64,000 nucleotides of DNA from UBA11346 sp038060575 (GTDB taxonomy: Bacteria; Planctomycetota; UBA11346). The notes below the pieces were generated by a model. It was not told the DNA's origin. It did no database searches and saw only the letters and a program-made list of their open reading frames with translations. The stretch covers positions 22,844 through 86,843 of the forward strand of contig CAZZAM010000013.1 in NCBI GenBank assembly GCA_964652775.1, given 5' to 3'. Position numbers and translations under genes: made by a program. Shown here piece after piece: positions 41,536-51,625 of the stretch (the stretch's first letter is position 1; each line of letters opens with the position of its first letter).

Positions 41536-42450
41536 GTGCCTTCCAATATCCTCGATCCAGACGTCCTGGCGAAAGTTGGTCGACTCGACCTACAGGCGAA
41601 GTTCATCGTCGAAGGATTCTTGTCGGGCATGCACCGCAGCCCGTTCAAAGGCATCAGCGTCGAGTTCGCCCAGCATCGCGGCTATGTACCGGGCGATGAC
41701 CTCAAGCATATCGATTGGAAAGTATGGGGCAAAAGCGAGCGCTACTACATCAAGCAGTACGAAGCAGAGACCAATCTCGTCTGCACGATCGTGGTCGATA
41801 CGTCAACCTCGATGCGCTATGTGGGAGACAAGGCGCATAACCGACTCAGCAAAGGAGCTTGGGCCAAACTCGCTGCCGCTGCACTGTCATACTTGGTACT
41901 CAGTCAATCTGACGCTGTTGCGCTGGCAACATTCTCTGATGGGCTGGATGAGTGGCTGCCGAAGTCATCAAATCGCAATAACCTCCATCGCATCTGCGAC
42001 ATTTTAGAAAAAGCCCCCGAGAAACAGCGCACCTCGATCGGTGATGCCCTACAGACCGTTGCCGAACGCATGCCCCGGCGTGGCATCGTGATGGTGTTCA
42101 GCGATCTCTTCGATGACGTCAACACGCTGCTGAAGGGCCTGCAACGTCTGCGCCACACCGGCCATGAGGTGGTCGTGGTCCAGATACTCGATCCCGACGA
42201 GTTGGACATTCCCTTCGAAGGCATGATCCAATTCAAGGGGCTTGAAGGCACGGATATGGCGCTCTGCCATCCACGCTCGATCAAGAAAGCATATCAAGAG
42301 GAAGTCCACAAACATCTCACGGCTGTGAAAGCCGCCTGCCGACGCAACAACATTGATTTCGTTTCGGCCGATACGCGCACAGCGGTCGATATGGTCCTGA
42401 CAGCATACATGGCACACCGCGAACACGCAGCTCAGTCAGGGGCGCGATGA
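41536..42450 (+). CDS. DUF58 domain protein (VWA-like)
   Basis: 304 residues. GMHRSPFKGISVEFAQHRGY, then VPGDDLKHIDWKVWGKSERY and KQYEAETNLVCTIVVDTSTS form the DUF58 signature, and DTSTSM supplies a MIDAS-like metal site. No membrane segment is present, so this is the soluble planctomycete form. It should bind MoxR and help switch on an envelope process. The start is a GTG at 41536, 53 bp after moxR. Its stop is 31 bp before the BatA-like gene. Confidence 0.9.
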   Translation: MPSNILDPDVLAKVGRLDLQAKFIVEGFLSGMHRSPFKGISVEFAQHRGYVPGDDLKHIDWKVWGKSERYYIKQYEAETNLVCTIVVDTSTSMRYVGDKAHNRLSKGAWAKLAAAALSYLVLSQSDAVALATFSDGLDEWLPKSSNRNNLHRICDILEKAPEKQRTSIGDALQTVAERMPRRGIVMVFSDLFDDVNTLLKGLQRLRHTGHEVVVVQILDPDELDIPFEGMIQFKGLEGTDMALCHPRSIKKAYQEEVHKHLTAVKAACRRNNIDFVSADTRTAVDMVLTAYMAHREHAAQSGAR

Positions 42451-42481
42451 GTCGGCACATGTCAATCTCCGGTGCCATGCG

Positions 42482-44692
42482 ATGACGTTTCTGAACGGCA
42501 TCTTGCTTGGCTTCGTAGCCCTCGGGGCAATCCCGATTATCATCCACCTGCTTAATCGCAGCCGCTTCAAGGTGGTGCAATGGGCGGCGATGGACTTCAT
42601 TCTGCGCACGCTGAAGCAGAACTCGCGTCGGCTCCAGCTACGCGACCTCATTCTCCTCCTCCTGCGCACCTTCGCGATCATCCTGGCAGCGCTCGCGCTC
42701 GCGCGTCCGACCCTGGCCCCCGGCCACCTCAGTTTTCTCGGCGGCAGCGGCACGGTTACGGCAGTCATTGTGTTGGACAACTCCATGTCGATGGCCACCC
42801 GCGATGCCAGCGCCAGTCGCTTTGAAACGGCCCAACGCACGACGAAAGACATCCTGCAGCACCTACCGCGCGGATCAGCGGCAACCGTGGTTCTGATGAG
42901 CGACATAGCCACAGCCATGGTGGCCGAGCCAACGAACGACTTTGCGTATCTGGAAGAGGCGGTCGCTCGAACCCAAGTCAGCGATGGCGGCACCAATCTA
43001 GTCAACGGTATGCGCAGTGCGTGGGCAATCCTGGCCAAGTTGCCGCCCAATGGCCGTGAACTGTACGTGGTCACCGATCTGCAGGCCTACGGCTGGCCCA
43101 AATCAGCTGATCCAGCTTGGCGCGAACTCATCGGGAATCTTGCTGCTGCAAGCGATCTACGTTGCTATGTCGCTGATACCGGCGCCACGACGCAGACCAA
43201 CCTCTCCATTGAACGTGTCGAATTCACCGACGACATCATTGGCACCGATGGCACATCTACGGTTGTGGCCTCGATACGAAACCACGGCACCGAACCGGCC
43301 AATCAGGTTTCTGCCGATCTGCTGATCGACGATGGCCGCGGCGGTGATCTCCGTTCCGTCGCCAACAGTATCATCCCCACCTTGTCGGGTTCCACGCAGG
43401 TACGTTTGCAAGCCAAGTTCGAGCACGGCGGCCGCCATCGACTTGAGGTACGTATTGGCCCCGATCACCTCGCGGCAGACAATGTCCGACGCCTGGTTGT
43501 CGATGTGGTCGATCGGGTGCGGGTGCTTGTGGTTGATGGCGCTGCTGAAGGCGGCACCCGTGGTGGCGTCGCATTCCTCCGGGCGTCGTTGTCTCCCGCC
43601 GCGATGCTCGCTGGCGCACCTGGCAACGAACAGCGCGCCGACCGGATTGAAACCACCGTCATCCCACCAAGCGCGCTGGCTGGCATTACCCTCGACGATT
43701 ACCAAGCCGTCATCCTCAGTGACCTCGCCGAACCAAGCGCTCAGCTCGCTGAGGGATTGCGCCTGTTCGTCGCCAGCGGGAAGGGCCTCATTATATTCCT
43801 TGGCGGTAACGTGCGGCCTGACGCCTATAATCGTGTCTTCGGCGAGCGCGGACTTCTGCCCGGTGTGCTCGGCAAGGCCTCGCATCAGGTTGGCCAAACT
43901 GCCGGTGATCCCGCTCAACGCGGCCTCGCCTTTGCGACCACTGAGCTAGCTCACCCCATTGTCGGCTTTTTCAACGATCCCAGCACGCAACCATTCCTGG
44001 CCCAACCGCGCATTCGTCAGGCCTGGCCATTAACCATGCCTGCGGTTGTTCCTGGAAAGCCTGCGGTATCCACCGTGGTTGCACGCTTGGCTGACGGGTC
44101 TCCGATCATCGCCAGTACGGCTGTCGGCCGTGGGCAGGCCGTCACCTTCTGTCTCCCCGCCGACAAAGAGTGGAGCGATCTCCCGTTACGGCCTGCCTTT
44201 CTCATGCTGATGCAACGCACCGTTCAACACGCTGCCCTCGGCAACAAGCCACGATTGACGATCAGTGTTCATGACGACTACACGCAATCTATTTCTGCTC
44301 GTGATGCCAACGAACGCTTTGTCGCGCGCGATCCACGTGGCGGCGAGCATGCCACGACACCAACTGCCAAACCAGACGGTCAGACGGTATTAGAATTAAC
44401 TGAAACTCCCTACGCTGGCTTCTACGCCTTCAAAAAGAGCACGGCGAACATGTGCTTTGCCGCCAATCCACCACCCGAAGAATCTGACTTGGCCCAGCTT
44501 GATCACACCGCTGTCAATGAGCGCATGGGCAACGTAGCGGTTACTTGGATCGGGTCCGGCAACACTACCGCAGACCATATCGAACGCGCTCGGATTGGGC
44601 GCGAAATCTGGCCACTGCTGTTGATCCTCGCTATCTGTTGTTTGCTCGCTGAATCTGTACTGGCACTCATGTGGGCTCCGAAGGGCGCATGA
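42482..44692 (+). CDS. BatA-like membrane protein with VWA domain
   Basis: 736 residues. The N-terminal double-membrane region (MTFLNGILLGFVALGAIPII, HLLNRSRFKVVQWAAMDFIL, then LRDLILLLLRTFAIILAALA) is the aerotolerance-regulator N-terminal domain. A VWA domain follows (~85-235) with the MIDAS motif DNSMSM. Ig-like and GATase-like regions (~245-640, IRLVVDVVDRVRVLVVD, then GKGLIIFLGGNV) precede one C-terminal helix (~712-730). It is probably an inner-membrane partner of the MoxR ATPase. The stop overlaps the next start (ATGATG). Confidence 0.85.
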   Translation: MTFLNGILLGFVALGAIPIIIHLLNRSRFKVVQWAAMDFILRTLKQNSRRLQLRDLILLLLRTFAIILAALALARPTLAPGHLSFLGGSGTVTAVIVLDNSMSMATRDASASRFETAQRTTKDILQHLPRGSAATVVLMSDIATAMVAEPTNDFAYLEEAVARTQVSDGGTNLVNGMRSAWAILAKLPPNGRELYVVTDLQAYGWPKSADPAWRELIGNLAAASDLRCYVADTGATTQTNLSIERVEFTDDIIGTDGTSTVVASIRNHGTEPANQVSADLLIDDGRGGDLRSVANSIIPTLSGSTQVRLQAKFEHGGRHRLEVRIGPDHLAADNVRRLVVDVVDRVRVLVVDGAAEGGTRGGVAFLRASLSPAAMLAGAPGNEQRADRIETTVIPPSALAGITLDDYQAVILSDLAEPSAQLAEGLRLFVASGKGLIIFLGGNVRPDAYNRVFGERGLLPGVLGKASHQVGQTAGDPAQRGLAFATTELAHPIVGFFNDPSTQPFLAQPRIRQAWPLTMPAVVPGKPAVSTVVARLADGSPIIASTAVGRGQAVTFCLPADKEWSDLPLRPAFLMLMQRTVQHAALGNKPRLTISVHDDYTQSISARDANERFVARDPRGGEHATTPTAKPDGQTVLELTETPYAGFYAFKKSTANMCFAANPPPEESDLAQLDHTAVNERMGNVAVTWIGSGNTTADHIERARIGREIWPLLLILAICCLLAESVLALMWAPKGA

Positions 44693-47085
44693 TGCTGAAA
44701 CTCTTGTGCCTCTTTTTACTGCTCGCCCCGCTTGGCACCGGCCACGTTGTAGCTCTCCGTTTCCCGCGCCTCGAAACACCGCTCGGTCAGGTGATCTTTG
44801 TCCTCGCAGCGATCGCCAGCATCGCCTTCGTCTGGTGGTGCTATCGCCGTGAAGCGAATTATGTCGATCGCAAACGTAAGCGACTTTTAGCCAGCCTGAG
44901 GACTGGCGCCGTCGTGGTTATTCTCTTCATTTGCACCGGTTGTTTCGTTGAATTGGCGCGATCACAGGACATCAAGGGACGGCTACTGGTTCTCATCGAC
45001 GCCTCGCAATCCATGTCGATCGTGGATAAACGCACCCAGCCCGACGAAATTGCTGCGGCGACCAAGGTGGCTGGAAAAGACCAAGCAAGCCGTGCCACTC
45101 AAATGACACGATCCGAGTTGATGAAGAGCGCGTTTGCGAACAAGGATCTCGATCTGTTCACTGCGGTTGGTGATCGTTTCGAGATGGAGACCTACACCTT
45201 TGGCCAATCACAATTCCTGACTCCATGCGAAGTTTCACCAGTTGGCGATCGCCTGGCTAAACTTGCCCCCCCGACCGATGGCGCAACTCAGATGGGAGCC
45301 GCGCTCATTGATGCAGCTCGACGAGCCAAGGGACGCACACTCGATGGCGTCGTGGTGATCACCGATGGTGGCCAGAACCGCGGTGAAGAACCGATGGCCG
45401 CCGCCAAGGCGTTAGGCGTTCCCGTCCATACTATCGGCGTCGGACTGCCGCAGAGCCGCGACCTTGCCGTTCTCTTCCTATTTTGCGAAGACGTGGTGTT
45501 CAAAGACGATCGCTTCGCGTTGGATGTGCGGATGAGTTCGCATGGTTATAACGGGCGCAGTGCCACCTTGCTGATTAAGCGTGTCGACGACAAGGGCCGT
45601 GAAGATGTCGTCAAAGAAACCCCGGTCGCACTTGGAGAAGGCGGCGAATTCGTCGCCAACGTCGAGATTCTTGCCGACCGTGATGGCACTTTCACCTATG
45701 TCGCCGAGTTGACGCCTTTTGCTGACGAGCCCAATCGACTCAATAACGTCCGTTCGAAAACCAACGTGAAGGTGATCGACAAGAAAATTCAAGTACTGCT
45801 TGTTGACGAGGCTCCGCGTTGGGAGTTCCGTTTCATACGCGGCATCCTGGAAGCTGATCGCCAGCGCATTGCGCCGACGTTTCTGCTGCGTCAGGGCGAA
45901 GACATGGCAACCGGAACCAAGTTCCTCCGGCGATTCCCCGGCACACTCGCTGCGTTGCGTGCGTATGACGCGATCATCATCGGTGACGTGCGCCAAGACT
46001 TCGCCAATGCCGAAGAACTACGTGCGCTGGAACAGTGGGTCCGCAGCGATGGCGGCGGGCTTATGATCGTCGCTGGCCGGCACTCGATGCCCGGTGCCTT
46101 CATTGATAGCGTGATCGACAAGATGCTGCCAGTAGAATCATCACGATTGATGCCGTGGGATGTGCGCGACGAGGTCAGCCACAGCATCGTCAAAGGATTC
46201 CGGCCTCAGCTCACGGCCGAAGGCCAACGCTTTGCGCCACTGCGATTCACTGCTGATCCCGCCGAGAACGAACGGATGTGGACGCAGGCCGAACCGTTCT
46301 TCTGGTTCCAAATGTCTCAGCGTGTCAAATCAGGCGCTACCACCTACCTGGTTCACCCAGAGCAGAAACTCCCAGATGGCGCACCGATGCCGATTCTGGC
46401 CGCGCAACGTTATGGCAAAGGCCAGGTCTTTTACTCGGCCAGTGACGAAAGTTGGCGCTGGCGTTTCCATCCTGGCGCCTTGCAGCATCGACGCATTTGG
46501 GGCCAATTAATCAGCAATCTGTCGATGGCCCACGTCCTGGGAACTTCCAGTCGGACGCAATTGGCGGTTGATAAGAATGAGTACGGCGTCGGCGATCGTG
46601 CCAGTCTGATTGGCCGTGTTCTTGATAACGATTATCTGCCGCTCGTCGCCGAAAATATCACGGTTACCGTACAGCGAGACATGCAGCGTGAACAGGTGAC
46701 GTTAACTGCGCGCAAAGATCAGCCCGGTGTCTTTTCCGGAGAATGGATCCCCGCCACCGAAGGTCGCTTCCGACTCAGCTTGGCAGGCGTCATGGCCGAT
46801 GATCCAGGCGACGAACGCATGGTTGATGTCGTCGCCTCGCGACTCGAACTTGACGACAATGGCATGCGTGCTGATTTATTGCGTCAGATCGCCCAGAGTA
46901 CGACTGGAACCTATGTGCCGCTCGAACAGATGCCAAGCCTAGCCGAAGTCATCCGGACGACCCAGAAGCCCGGATCGGTTCGCCGTGAAGAACGCACACT
47001 GTGGAATGCCCCAGGCGTGATGATCCTGCTCGCCCTGCTCCTTGGCCTTGAGTGGTTCCTGCGCAAGCGGAGCGACTTGTTATGA
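44689..47085 (+). CDS. Membrane VWA / GATase-like protein
   Basis: About 798 residues. Two N-terminal helices (~2-22, ~34-52) and a third (~70-90) precede a VWA domain (~97-280) with MIDAS DASQSMS and VPVHTIGVGLP. Beta-sandwich segments follow, then a glutamine-amidotransferase-like domain (~360-610) with IQVLLVDEAPRWEFRFIRG and GGGLMIVAGRHSMPGAF; no catalytic Cys triad is apparent, so it is probably structural. One helix lies at the C-terminus (VMILLALLLGLEWFL). The start, ATGATG at 44689/44692, overlaps the preceding stop. This type of protein is common beside MoxR-DUF58-BatA in planctomycetes; its function is not established. Confidence 0.8.
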   Translation: MMLKLLCLFLLLAPLGTGHVVALRFPRLETPLGQVIFVLAAIASIAFVWWCYRREANYVDRKRKRLLASLRTGAVVVILFICTGCFVELARSQDIKGRLLVLIDASQSMSIVDKRTQPDEIAAATKVAGKDQASRATQMTRSELMKSAFANKDLDLFTAVGDRFEMETYTFGQSQFLTPCEVSPVGDRLAKLAPPTDGATQMGAALIDAARRAKGRTLDGVVVITDGGQNRGEEPMAAAKALGVPVHTIGVGLPQSRDLAVLFLFCEDVVFKDDRFALDVRMSSHGYNGRSATLLIKRVDDKGREDVVKETPVALGEGGEFVANVEILADRDGTFTYVAELTPFADEPNRLNNVRSKTNVKVIDKKIQVLLVDEAPRWEFRFIRGILEADRQRIAPTFLLRQGEDMATGTKFLRRFPGTLAALRAYDAIIIGDVRQDFANAEELRALEQWVRSDGGGLMIVAGRHSMPGAFIDSVIDKMLPVESSRLMPWDVRDEVSHSIVKGFRPQLTAEGQRFAPLRFTADPAENERMWTQAEPFFWFQMSQRVKSGATTYLVHPEQKLPDGAPMPILAAQRYGKGQVFYSASDESWRWRFHPGALQHRRIWGQLISNLSMAHVLGTSSRTQLAVDKNEYGVGDRASLIGRVLDNDYLPLVAENITVTVQRDMQREQVTLTARKDQPGVFSGEWIPATEGRFRLSLAGVMADDPGDERMVDVVASRLELDDNGMRADLLRQIAQSTTGTYVPLEQMPSLAEVIRTTQKPGSVRREERTLWNAPGVMILLALLLGLEWFLRKRSDLL

Positions 47086-47152
47086 GCCTGAATGCCACAG
47101 TCCGGACTGCTCCAGCTCCACCGACCCATAATCAGCAACAACGAGGTGTCGC

Positions 47153-48859
47153 TTGAGCGACATGATTCTCGACCGGCTGGACGGCGCACGCCGTAAACTG
47201 CGCGGCAATCGACTGCTGGTTGGCGTGCTGACCATCACTGCCTCCTTCGTCGCTGTTGCCGCCAGCTTCTTCATCATCGATTGGCTGGCGATCAACCGCA
47301 TCTTGCCGTTGGGGACTGGTGATTTGATTGCCCGCATCATCCTCCTGGTCATTGCTGCGGTTGTCCTGGTCCGCATCATTTGGCTTGAATTCATCGCTGA
47401 ATGGAGAATTCAACGTGATGACGACACCATGGCATTGGCGGTCGAAGTCCGTCATCGTGAGCTTGGCGGACGCTTGATATCTACAGTACAGCTCAGTCGC
47501 GCTCCCGACGAACGTGGCCACGTGTTGACCTCGAGCGATCTGATTTCAGGCCTGATCGAACAAACCGAAGAGATATCTTCGTCGCTCGACTTCTTCGCCA
47601 TCATTGACTACCGAGCGCTCAAACGCTCGGCGCTTATTGCGCTGTGCGCACTGCTCGTTGCTGGGGGTCTAAGTGCCTGGCGACCAGCGCACGCCAAGGC
47701 GCTACTTGCTCGACTCGCACTCATGCAGGTCGATTACCCAACTGCTTCCACAATCACTGCCGTTCGTCATACGGGACTGATCGCCAAGGGCGATTCCTAT
47801 CCCATTGAAATTGAACTGGACGCGCAGCGCTTCATTCCTGAATCAGCTGAGGCGCAGATTCGCTTCGCTACCGGCGGCACGATCACGGTTTCGCTCAGGA
47901 GAGTTGCTGACGATTCGACAGGGAAGGCGCTCTTCCGCGGCCAAGTAACCCAAGCACTCGACGATTTTACGTTCAAGCCGATCGCCGCCGATGCGCGCTG
48001 GCCGCGTTGGGAGCAGGTCTCGACCCTCCATCGGCCAGCCCTCGGCAATCTGGTCGTCGCCTGCACCTATCCAGCCTATCTCAAGATGCCTCCCACCACG
48101 AGCGCCCTCGGCGATATTCAGGTACCTGAAGGCACGGTGGTGACGTTCTCCTGTGCGGTCACCAAAGCGGTGACGCAAGCGCAGTTGATCCTGCGTCAGG
48201 GCGATGCCGACGCGGTCACAACCCCGGCGGTCATTTCCGGAGCTGAGAAGAACGCCGTGTCTGGCTCATTTACGGTGAGCGGAAGCGGCTCCTGGGCGCT
48301 TCAGATTGAAGATGTGGATGGACTGGCGCCGACCTTGCCCCCCAGCTTCACCATATCCGCCGTACCGGACCGGAGTCCGGTCCTCACGATCCTCACACCC
48401 AATCGCGACAAGTTGGCCGCCCCACGGGCCAAATGGCCGATCCGGTTCACGGTCAAAGACGAATACGGCCTGACCACGGCACGCCTGCAATACACCATCG
48501 AAGGCACCAGCGCCGGTGCCGAGGGCGAGACGCCGCCAGTATCCGTTGAACTCCCTGGCTTTGCTCTACCTGGCGAGACAGCTCTGTCCAAGTCGCTCGA
48601 ATTCGATTTGGGCCGACTCAACCTCCAACCCGGGATGCGCGTGACCTGGTGGTTGGAAGTCAGCGATAACCGTAATCCCGTTGCTAACATAGGGGTCAGT
48701 CAGCGACTCCACTTTACGATTGTTGAACCAACCACCCTAAGAGATGAAGCCGATCGGCTCAATCAGGAACACCTCGACAGCACCCTCCATATCCGTGATC
48801 AGCAAAAGACCGGCCGAGACGAGGTCCAACGCCTCCTAAAATCGGTCGACACCAAGTAA
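47153..48859 (+). CDS. DUF4175-like membrane protein
   Basis: 568 residues. Three N-terminal helices (~20-45, ~55-80, ~155-175) are followed by a large beta-rich extracytoplasmic region with LGNLVVACTYPAYLKMPPTT and GDIQVPEGTVVTFSC, the repeated pattern of DUF4175-type proteins (Y-P-x-Y ... P-x-G-T). A C-terminal coiled segment (LNQEHLDSTLHIRDQQKTGR) could interact with the following coiled-coil protein. The start is TTG at 47153 with CGAGGTG close upstream; the ATG at 47162 is an alternative. It is in the MoxR operon, 67 bp after the preceding gene. Confidence 0.7.
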   Translation: MSDMILDRLDGARRKLRGNRLLVGVLTITASFVAVAASFFIIDWLAINRILPLGTGDLIARIILLVIAAVVLVRIIWLEFIAEWRIQRDDDTMALAVEVRHRELGGRLISTVQLSRAPDERGHVLTSSDLISGLIEQTEEISSSLDFFAIIDYRALKRSALIALCALLVAGGLSAWRPAHAKALLARLALMQVDYPTASTITAVRHTGLIAKGDSYPIEIELDAQRFIPESAEAQIRFATGGTITVSLRRVADDSTGKALFRGQVTQALDDFTFKPIAADARWPRWEQVSTLHRPALGNLVVACTYPAYLKMPPTTSALGDIQVPEGTVVTFSCAVTKAVTQAQLILRQGDADAVTTPAVISGAEKNAVSGSFTVSGSGSWALQIEDVDGLAPTLPPSFTISAVPDRSPVLTILTPNRDKLAAPRAKWPIRFTVKDEYGLTTARLQYTIEGTSAGAEGETPPVSVELPGFALPGETALSKSLEFDLGRLNLQPGMRVTWWLEVSDNRNPVANIGVSQRLHFTIVEPTTLRDEADRLNQEHLDSTLHIRDQQKTGRDEVQRLLKSVDTK

Positions 48860-48896
48860 ATAGCTGATCGGATGCTACCACTCCAAGGATCAACCT

Positions 48897-50594
48897 ATGC
48901 GCAGCCGAGCGACAGTTTTTCTGGCTTGGATGATTTCTCCCTCCGTACTGCTGGCCGCCAACGCGATCGACATTGATCGCGAGGCTCGCACTCAAGAAGC
49001 GCAACAGCACAGCATTGCAACTACGACTGACGGCCTCGCCAAAGAAATCGGCGAACTGGCTGACGAGATGGGCTACAACGGCATCGCAAGCCCAGACGAG
49101 ATCAAGGCACTGCACGCTATTGCCAAAGAATTATCCAAGCTCACCGATAGCAATACCGACAAGATGATGCCCTATGTGCAGGCGCAGTTGGCTGCGGCAC
49201 GCGGAACCCAGGCCAAGGACAAACTTGGTAACGCCAGTGCTGCCCAGACCACGCTGGTTGACGTACTGGAAAAACTAGCGATCAAGTTGCAAAAGAAGGC
49301 CGCATCTTCTGCTGCCGCCGCTTTGCGCGATGCGCTCAAGAAACAAGAGGGTTTGAAGAAGGACACTGAAAAACTCGCCGACCAAACAGTTGGCAAAAAG
49401 GCTGAAGAGCTCTCGCCGACCGAAAAGTCAGAAGCCAAGCGGCTCGCCGATCGCCAGCAGGAAGTTGCCCAGGCCATCAAACAGGCCACGGATCAACTCA
49501 AGGCCGAAGCCAAGCAGGCCGCCGACCAAGGCAACAAGGATGAAGCCAAGAAACTCGATCAGGCGGCCAAAAATCTCGAGAAAGCCAAGGCGTCAGATGA
49601 AGCCAAACAGGCCTCATCCGACGTCGCCAGCAATCAACTCAATCGTGCTCAGGACGAGCAGGATAAAGTCATTGCCGCCCTGACGCAGGCAGAAAAGGAC
49701 ACCGGCCAATCCGACGCGTCAAACCAACCCCAAGACCCCCAGTCCAAACTGCAGGATCAGATCGATCGCCTCAGTAAGATCGAAGCAAAACAACAGCAGA
49801 ATCTTGATGCCGCGAAAAATCTTCCCAAAGATGGTAGTCAGGCCCAACAGAATCAGATCCAGTCAGCCCAATCCGACATTGCTAATGACATCAAACAGGA
49901 AGCCCAGCAGGCTCCGTCGCCGAGTCTGGACCAAGCAGCCAAATCGGCCGACCAAGCGCAACAACAACTGGGCAAGAACGAACAAACGCCAGCCAAGCAG
50001 TCGATGCAAAAAGTTCTGGATGCACTCAGCAAGGCGAAGGCAGATCTGCAAAAGCAACTTGACGCTATGCAGGCTGCAGACCAGGCAGCGCAGATGGCAG
50101 CCTTGGCAAATCAAGAGCAAGCGTTGATGGATCAAGCGCAGCAAGCAGGCAGCCAAGCGCAGATGCAGGCCCTGGCGCAACAACAGCAGGCCATTCAGCA
50201 GGCGCTGCAGCAGGCTCCGATGCAAAACGCTGCGGTTCAGCAGGCGCAACAGGCGGCAGGGCAAGCAGCCCAGGCGCTCCAGGCCGGTCAGCAAAGCCAA
50301 GCCATGGCCGCCATGGCCCAGGCGCTGGCAGCCATGCAGCAGGCCAGCCAGCAACCGGGCAATCCCAACGCGCCGCCGCCGCCGGCGATTACCAGCAAAG
50401 GCCCAAAGCCAGCCGATGGATCTTCCAATGGCGCAACCGGCAAGGGGTCCGCCAAAAACGGTGCGTGGAATGTTTCCCTGGAACCATCTGAGCGCGAGAC
50501 GCTGTCACGGAGCACCGGCGAAAAATTTCCCGACCGCTATGAACAACAGCTAACTGATTATTACCGTGCGTTGGCTGGCAAAGAAGCCAAATAA
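48897..50594 (+). CDS. Secreted Gln/Ala-rich coiled-coil protein
   Basis: 565 residues. A signal peptide (MRSRATVFLAWMISPSVLLA) is followed by an almost entirely helical region rich in Gln, Ala, Lys and Asp (~20-500), with heptad-like runs such as KQAADQGNKDEAKKLDQAAK and many QQA/QAQ words in 390-500. A flexible Pro/Gly/Ser linker precedes a conserved C-terminal module WNVSLEPSERETLSRSTGEK and YEQQLTDYYRALAG, found at the end of similar planctomycete proteins. No catalytic motif is seen. It is probably a periplasmic scaffold. The low-complexity DNA makes copy-number errors possible in assembly. It ends 2 bp before the next gene. Confidence 0.75.
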   Translation: MRSRATVFLAWMISPSVLLAANAIDIDREARTQEAQQHSIATTTDGLAKEIGELADEMGYNGIASPDEIKALHAIAKELSKLTDSNTDKMMPYVQAQLAAARGTQAKDKLGNASAAQTTLVDVLEKLAIKLQKKAASSAAAALRDALKKQEGLKKDTEKLADQTVGKKAEELSPTEKSEAKRLADRQQEVAQAIKQATDQLKAEAKQAADQGNKDEAKKLDQAAKNLEKAKASDEAKQASSDVASNQLNRAQDEQDKVIAALTQAEKDTGQSDASNQPQDPQSKLQDQIDRLSKIEAKQQQNLDAAKNLPKDGSQAQQNQIQSAQSDIANDIKQEAQQAPSPSLDQAAKSADQAQQQLGKNEQTPAKQSMQKVLDALSKAKADLQKQLDAMQAADQAAQMAALANQEQALMDQAQQAGSQAQMQALAQQQQAIQQALQQAPMQNAAVQQAQQAAGQAAQALQAGQQSQAMAAMAQALAAMQQASQQPGNPNAPPPPAITSKGPKPADGSSNGATGKGSAKNGAWNVSLEPSERETLSRSTGEKFPDRYEQQLTDYYRALAGKEAK

Positions 50595-50596
50595 CC

Positions 50597-51625
50597 ATGA
50601 AACTCGCTGCCACTCTGCTTTCTGCGTGCATGATCGGATGCTCGCTCCTGCCAGCCGTTGATGCGGTCGATGAATTGACCCCAGCAGCCGCGCGGTCAGC
50701 CGAGCGTGGACTCAGCTATCTGGCCACCAACCAGCAAACTGACGGCAGCTGGCGTGGTCAGGGTGAGTTTGTCGGTATTGTCGCCGCATGTTCATTGGCC
50801 TTCATGGCCTACGGTCACGTTCCTGGCAGCGGCAAGTACGGCACAACGACAGCAAAAGCTCTTCAGTACCTGATCCGCTATTCGGGGGGCGATGGCCTGC
50901 TATTCCGCAAGGGCGTGGGCAACAACCCGATGTATCATCATGGACTCGCCGCCCTAGCGTTGGCCGAAGCCTGGGGTCAGACCGGTGATTCCCGTTTACG
51001 CGATGCGCTGAAACGCGCTGTCGACCTCATCTGTTCTATCCAGAACAGCCGCGGTGGCTGGCGTTACGAAGCCAACAACAGTTGCGGTGATGACCTGTCC
51101 GTGACCGTCATGCAACTCATGGCACTGCGCGCTGCAAAAGATGCCGGCATGGCGGTACCCAAGGAAGTCATCGACGCCGGCATCACCTACGTCAAGGCAT
51201 GCCACAACGGCCGTGGCAAAGGACGAGACGGTGGATTCACCTACGGCATGTACGCTTCTGAATCGGGCTGGGCACGCACCGGTGCCGGCATCACATCACT
51301 GCAAGTCGCAGGCAATTACAAGGCCAACGAGGTCAGTGAGGGCGTCGAGTACCTGATGACCTTCAAGCCCGTCGGAGCCAAGACCGAGAACGATAATTGG
51401 GCGTACGGCTCCTATTATACGACGATGGGCATGTATCAGGCACAATCACTCGGAGCTTGGGGCAAAAAGGCTTGGTCCCAGTTCTATCCTGCCATGACTG
51501 CCTGGGTAATTGGACGCCAAAAGCCTGACGGCCGCTGGGATGATGGTCCGCCCGTGTACGCTACTGCCATGCCGCTTCTCGTGCTCGCGATTCCATGCCG
51601 CTACCTGCCCATCTACCAACGTTGA
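50597..51625 (+). CDS. Secreted prenyltransferase/squalene-cyclase-repeat protein
   Basis: 342 residues. A signal peptide (MKLAATLLSACMIGCSLLPA) is followed by five to six alpha/alpha-barrel repeats of the squalene-oxidase/prenyltransferase type: GLSYLATNQQTDGSWRGQGE, LICSIQNSRGGWRYEANNSC, and AWVIGRQKPDGRWDDGPP with QxxDGxW motifs. The cyclase DxDD acid motif is not visible, so it is probably a binding or scaffolding protein rather than a terpene cyclase. It is the seventh gene of the MoxR operon and overlaps the next gene by 31 bp. Such proteins recur in planctomycete MoxR operons. Confidence 0.8.
   Translation: MKLAATLLSACMIGCSLLPAVDAVDELTPAAARSAERGLSYLATNQQTDGSWRGQGEFVGIVAACSLAFMAYGHVPGSGKYGTTTAKALQYLIRYSGGDGLLFRKGVGNNPMYHHGLAALALAEAWGQTGDSRLRDALKRAVDLICSIQNSRGGWRYEANNSCGDDLSVTVMQLMALRAAKDAGMAVPKEVIDAGITYVKACHNGRGKGRDGGFTYGMYASESGWARTGAGITSLQVAGNYKANEVSEGVEYLMTFKPVGAKTENDNWAYGSYYTTMGMYQAQSLGAWGKKAWSQFYPAMTAWVIGRQKPDGRWDDGPPVYATAMPLLVLAIPCRYLPIYQR

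Noticed and set aside
49900..50360. CRISPR-like or minisatellite repeats
   Set aside because: The repetitive Gln/Ala codon runs stay in the coding frame of the coiled-coil protein and have no constant spacer length.
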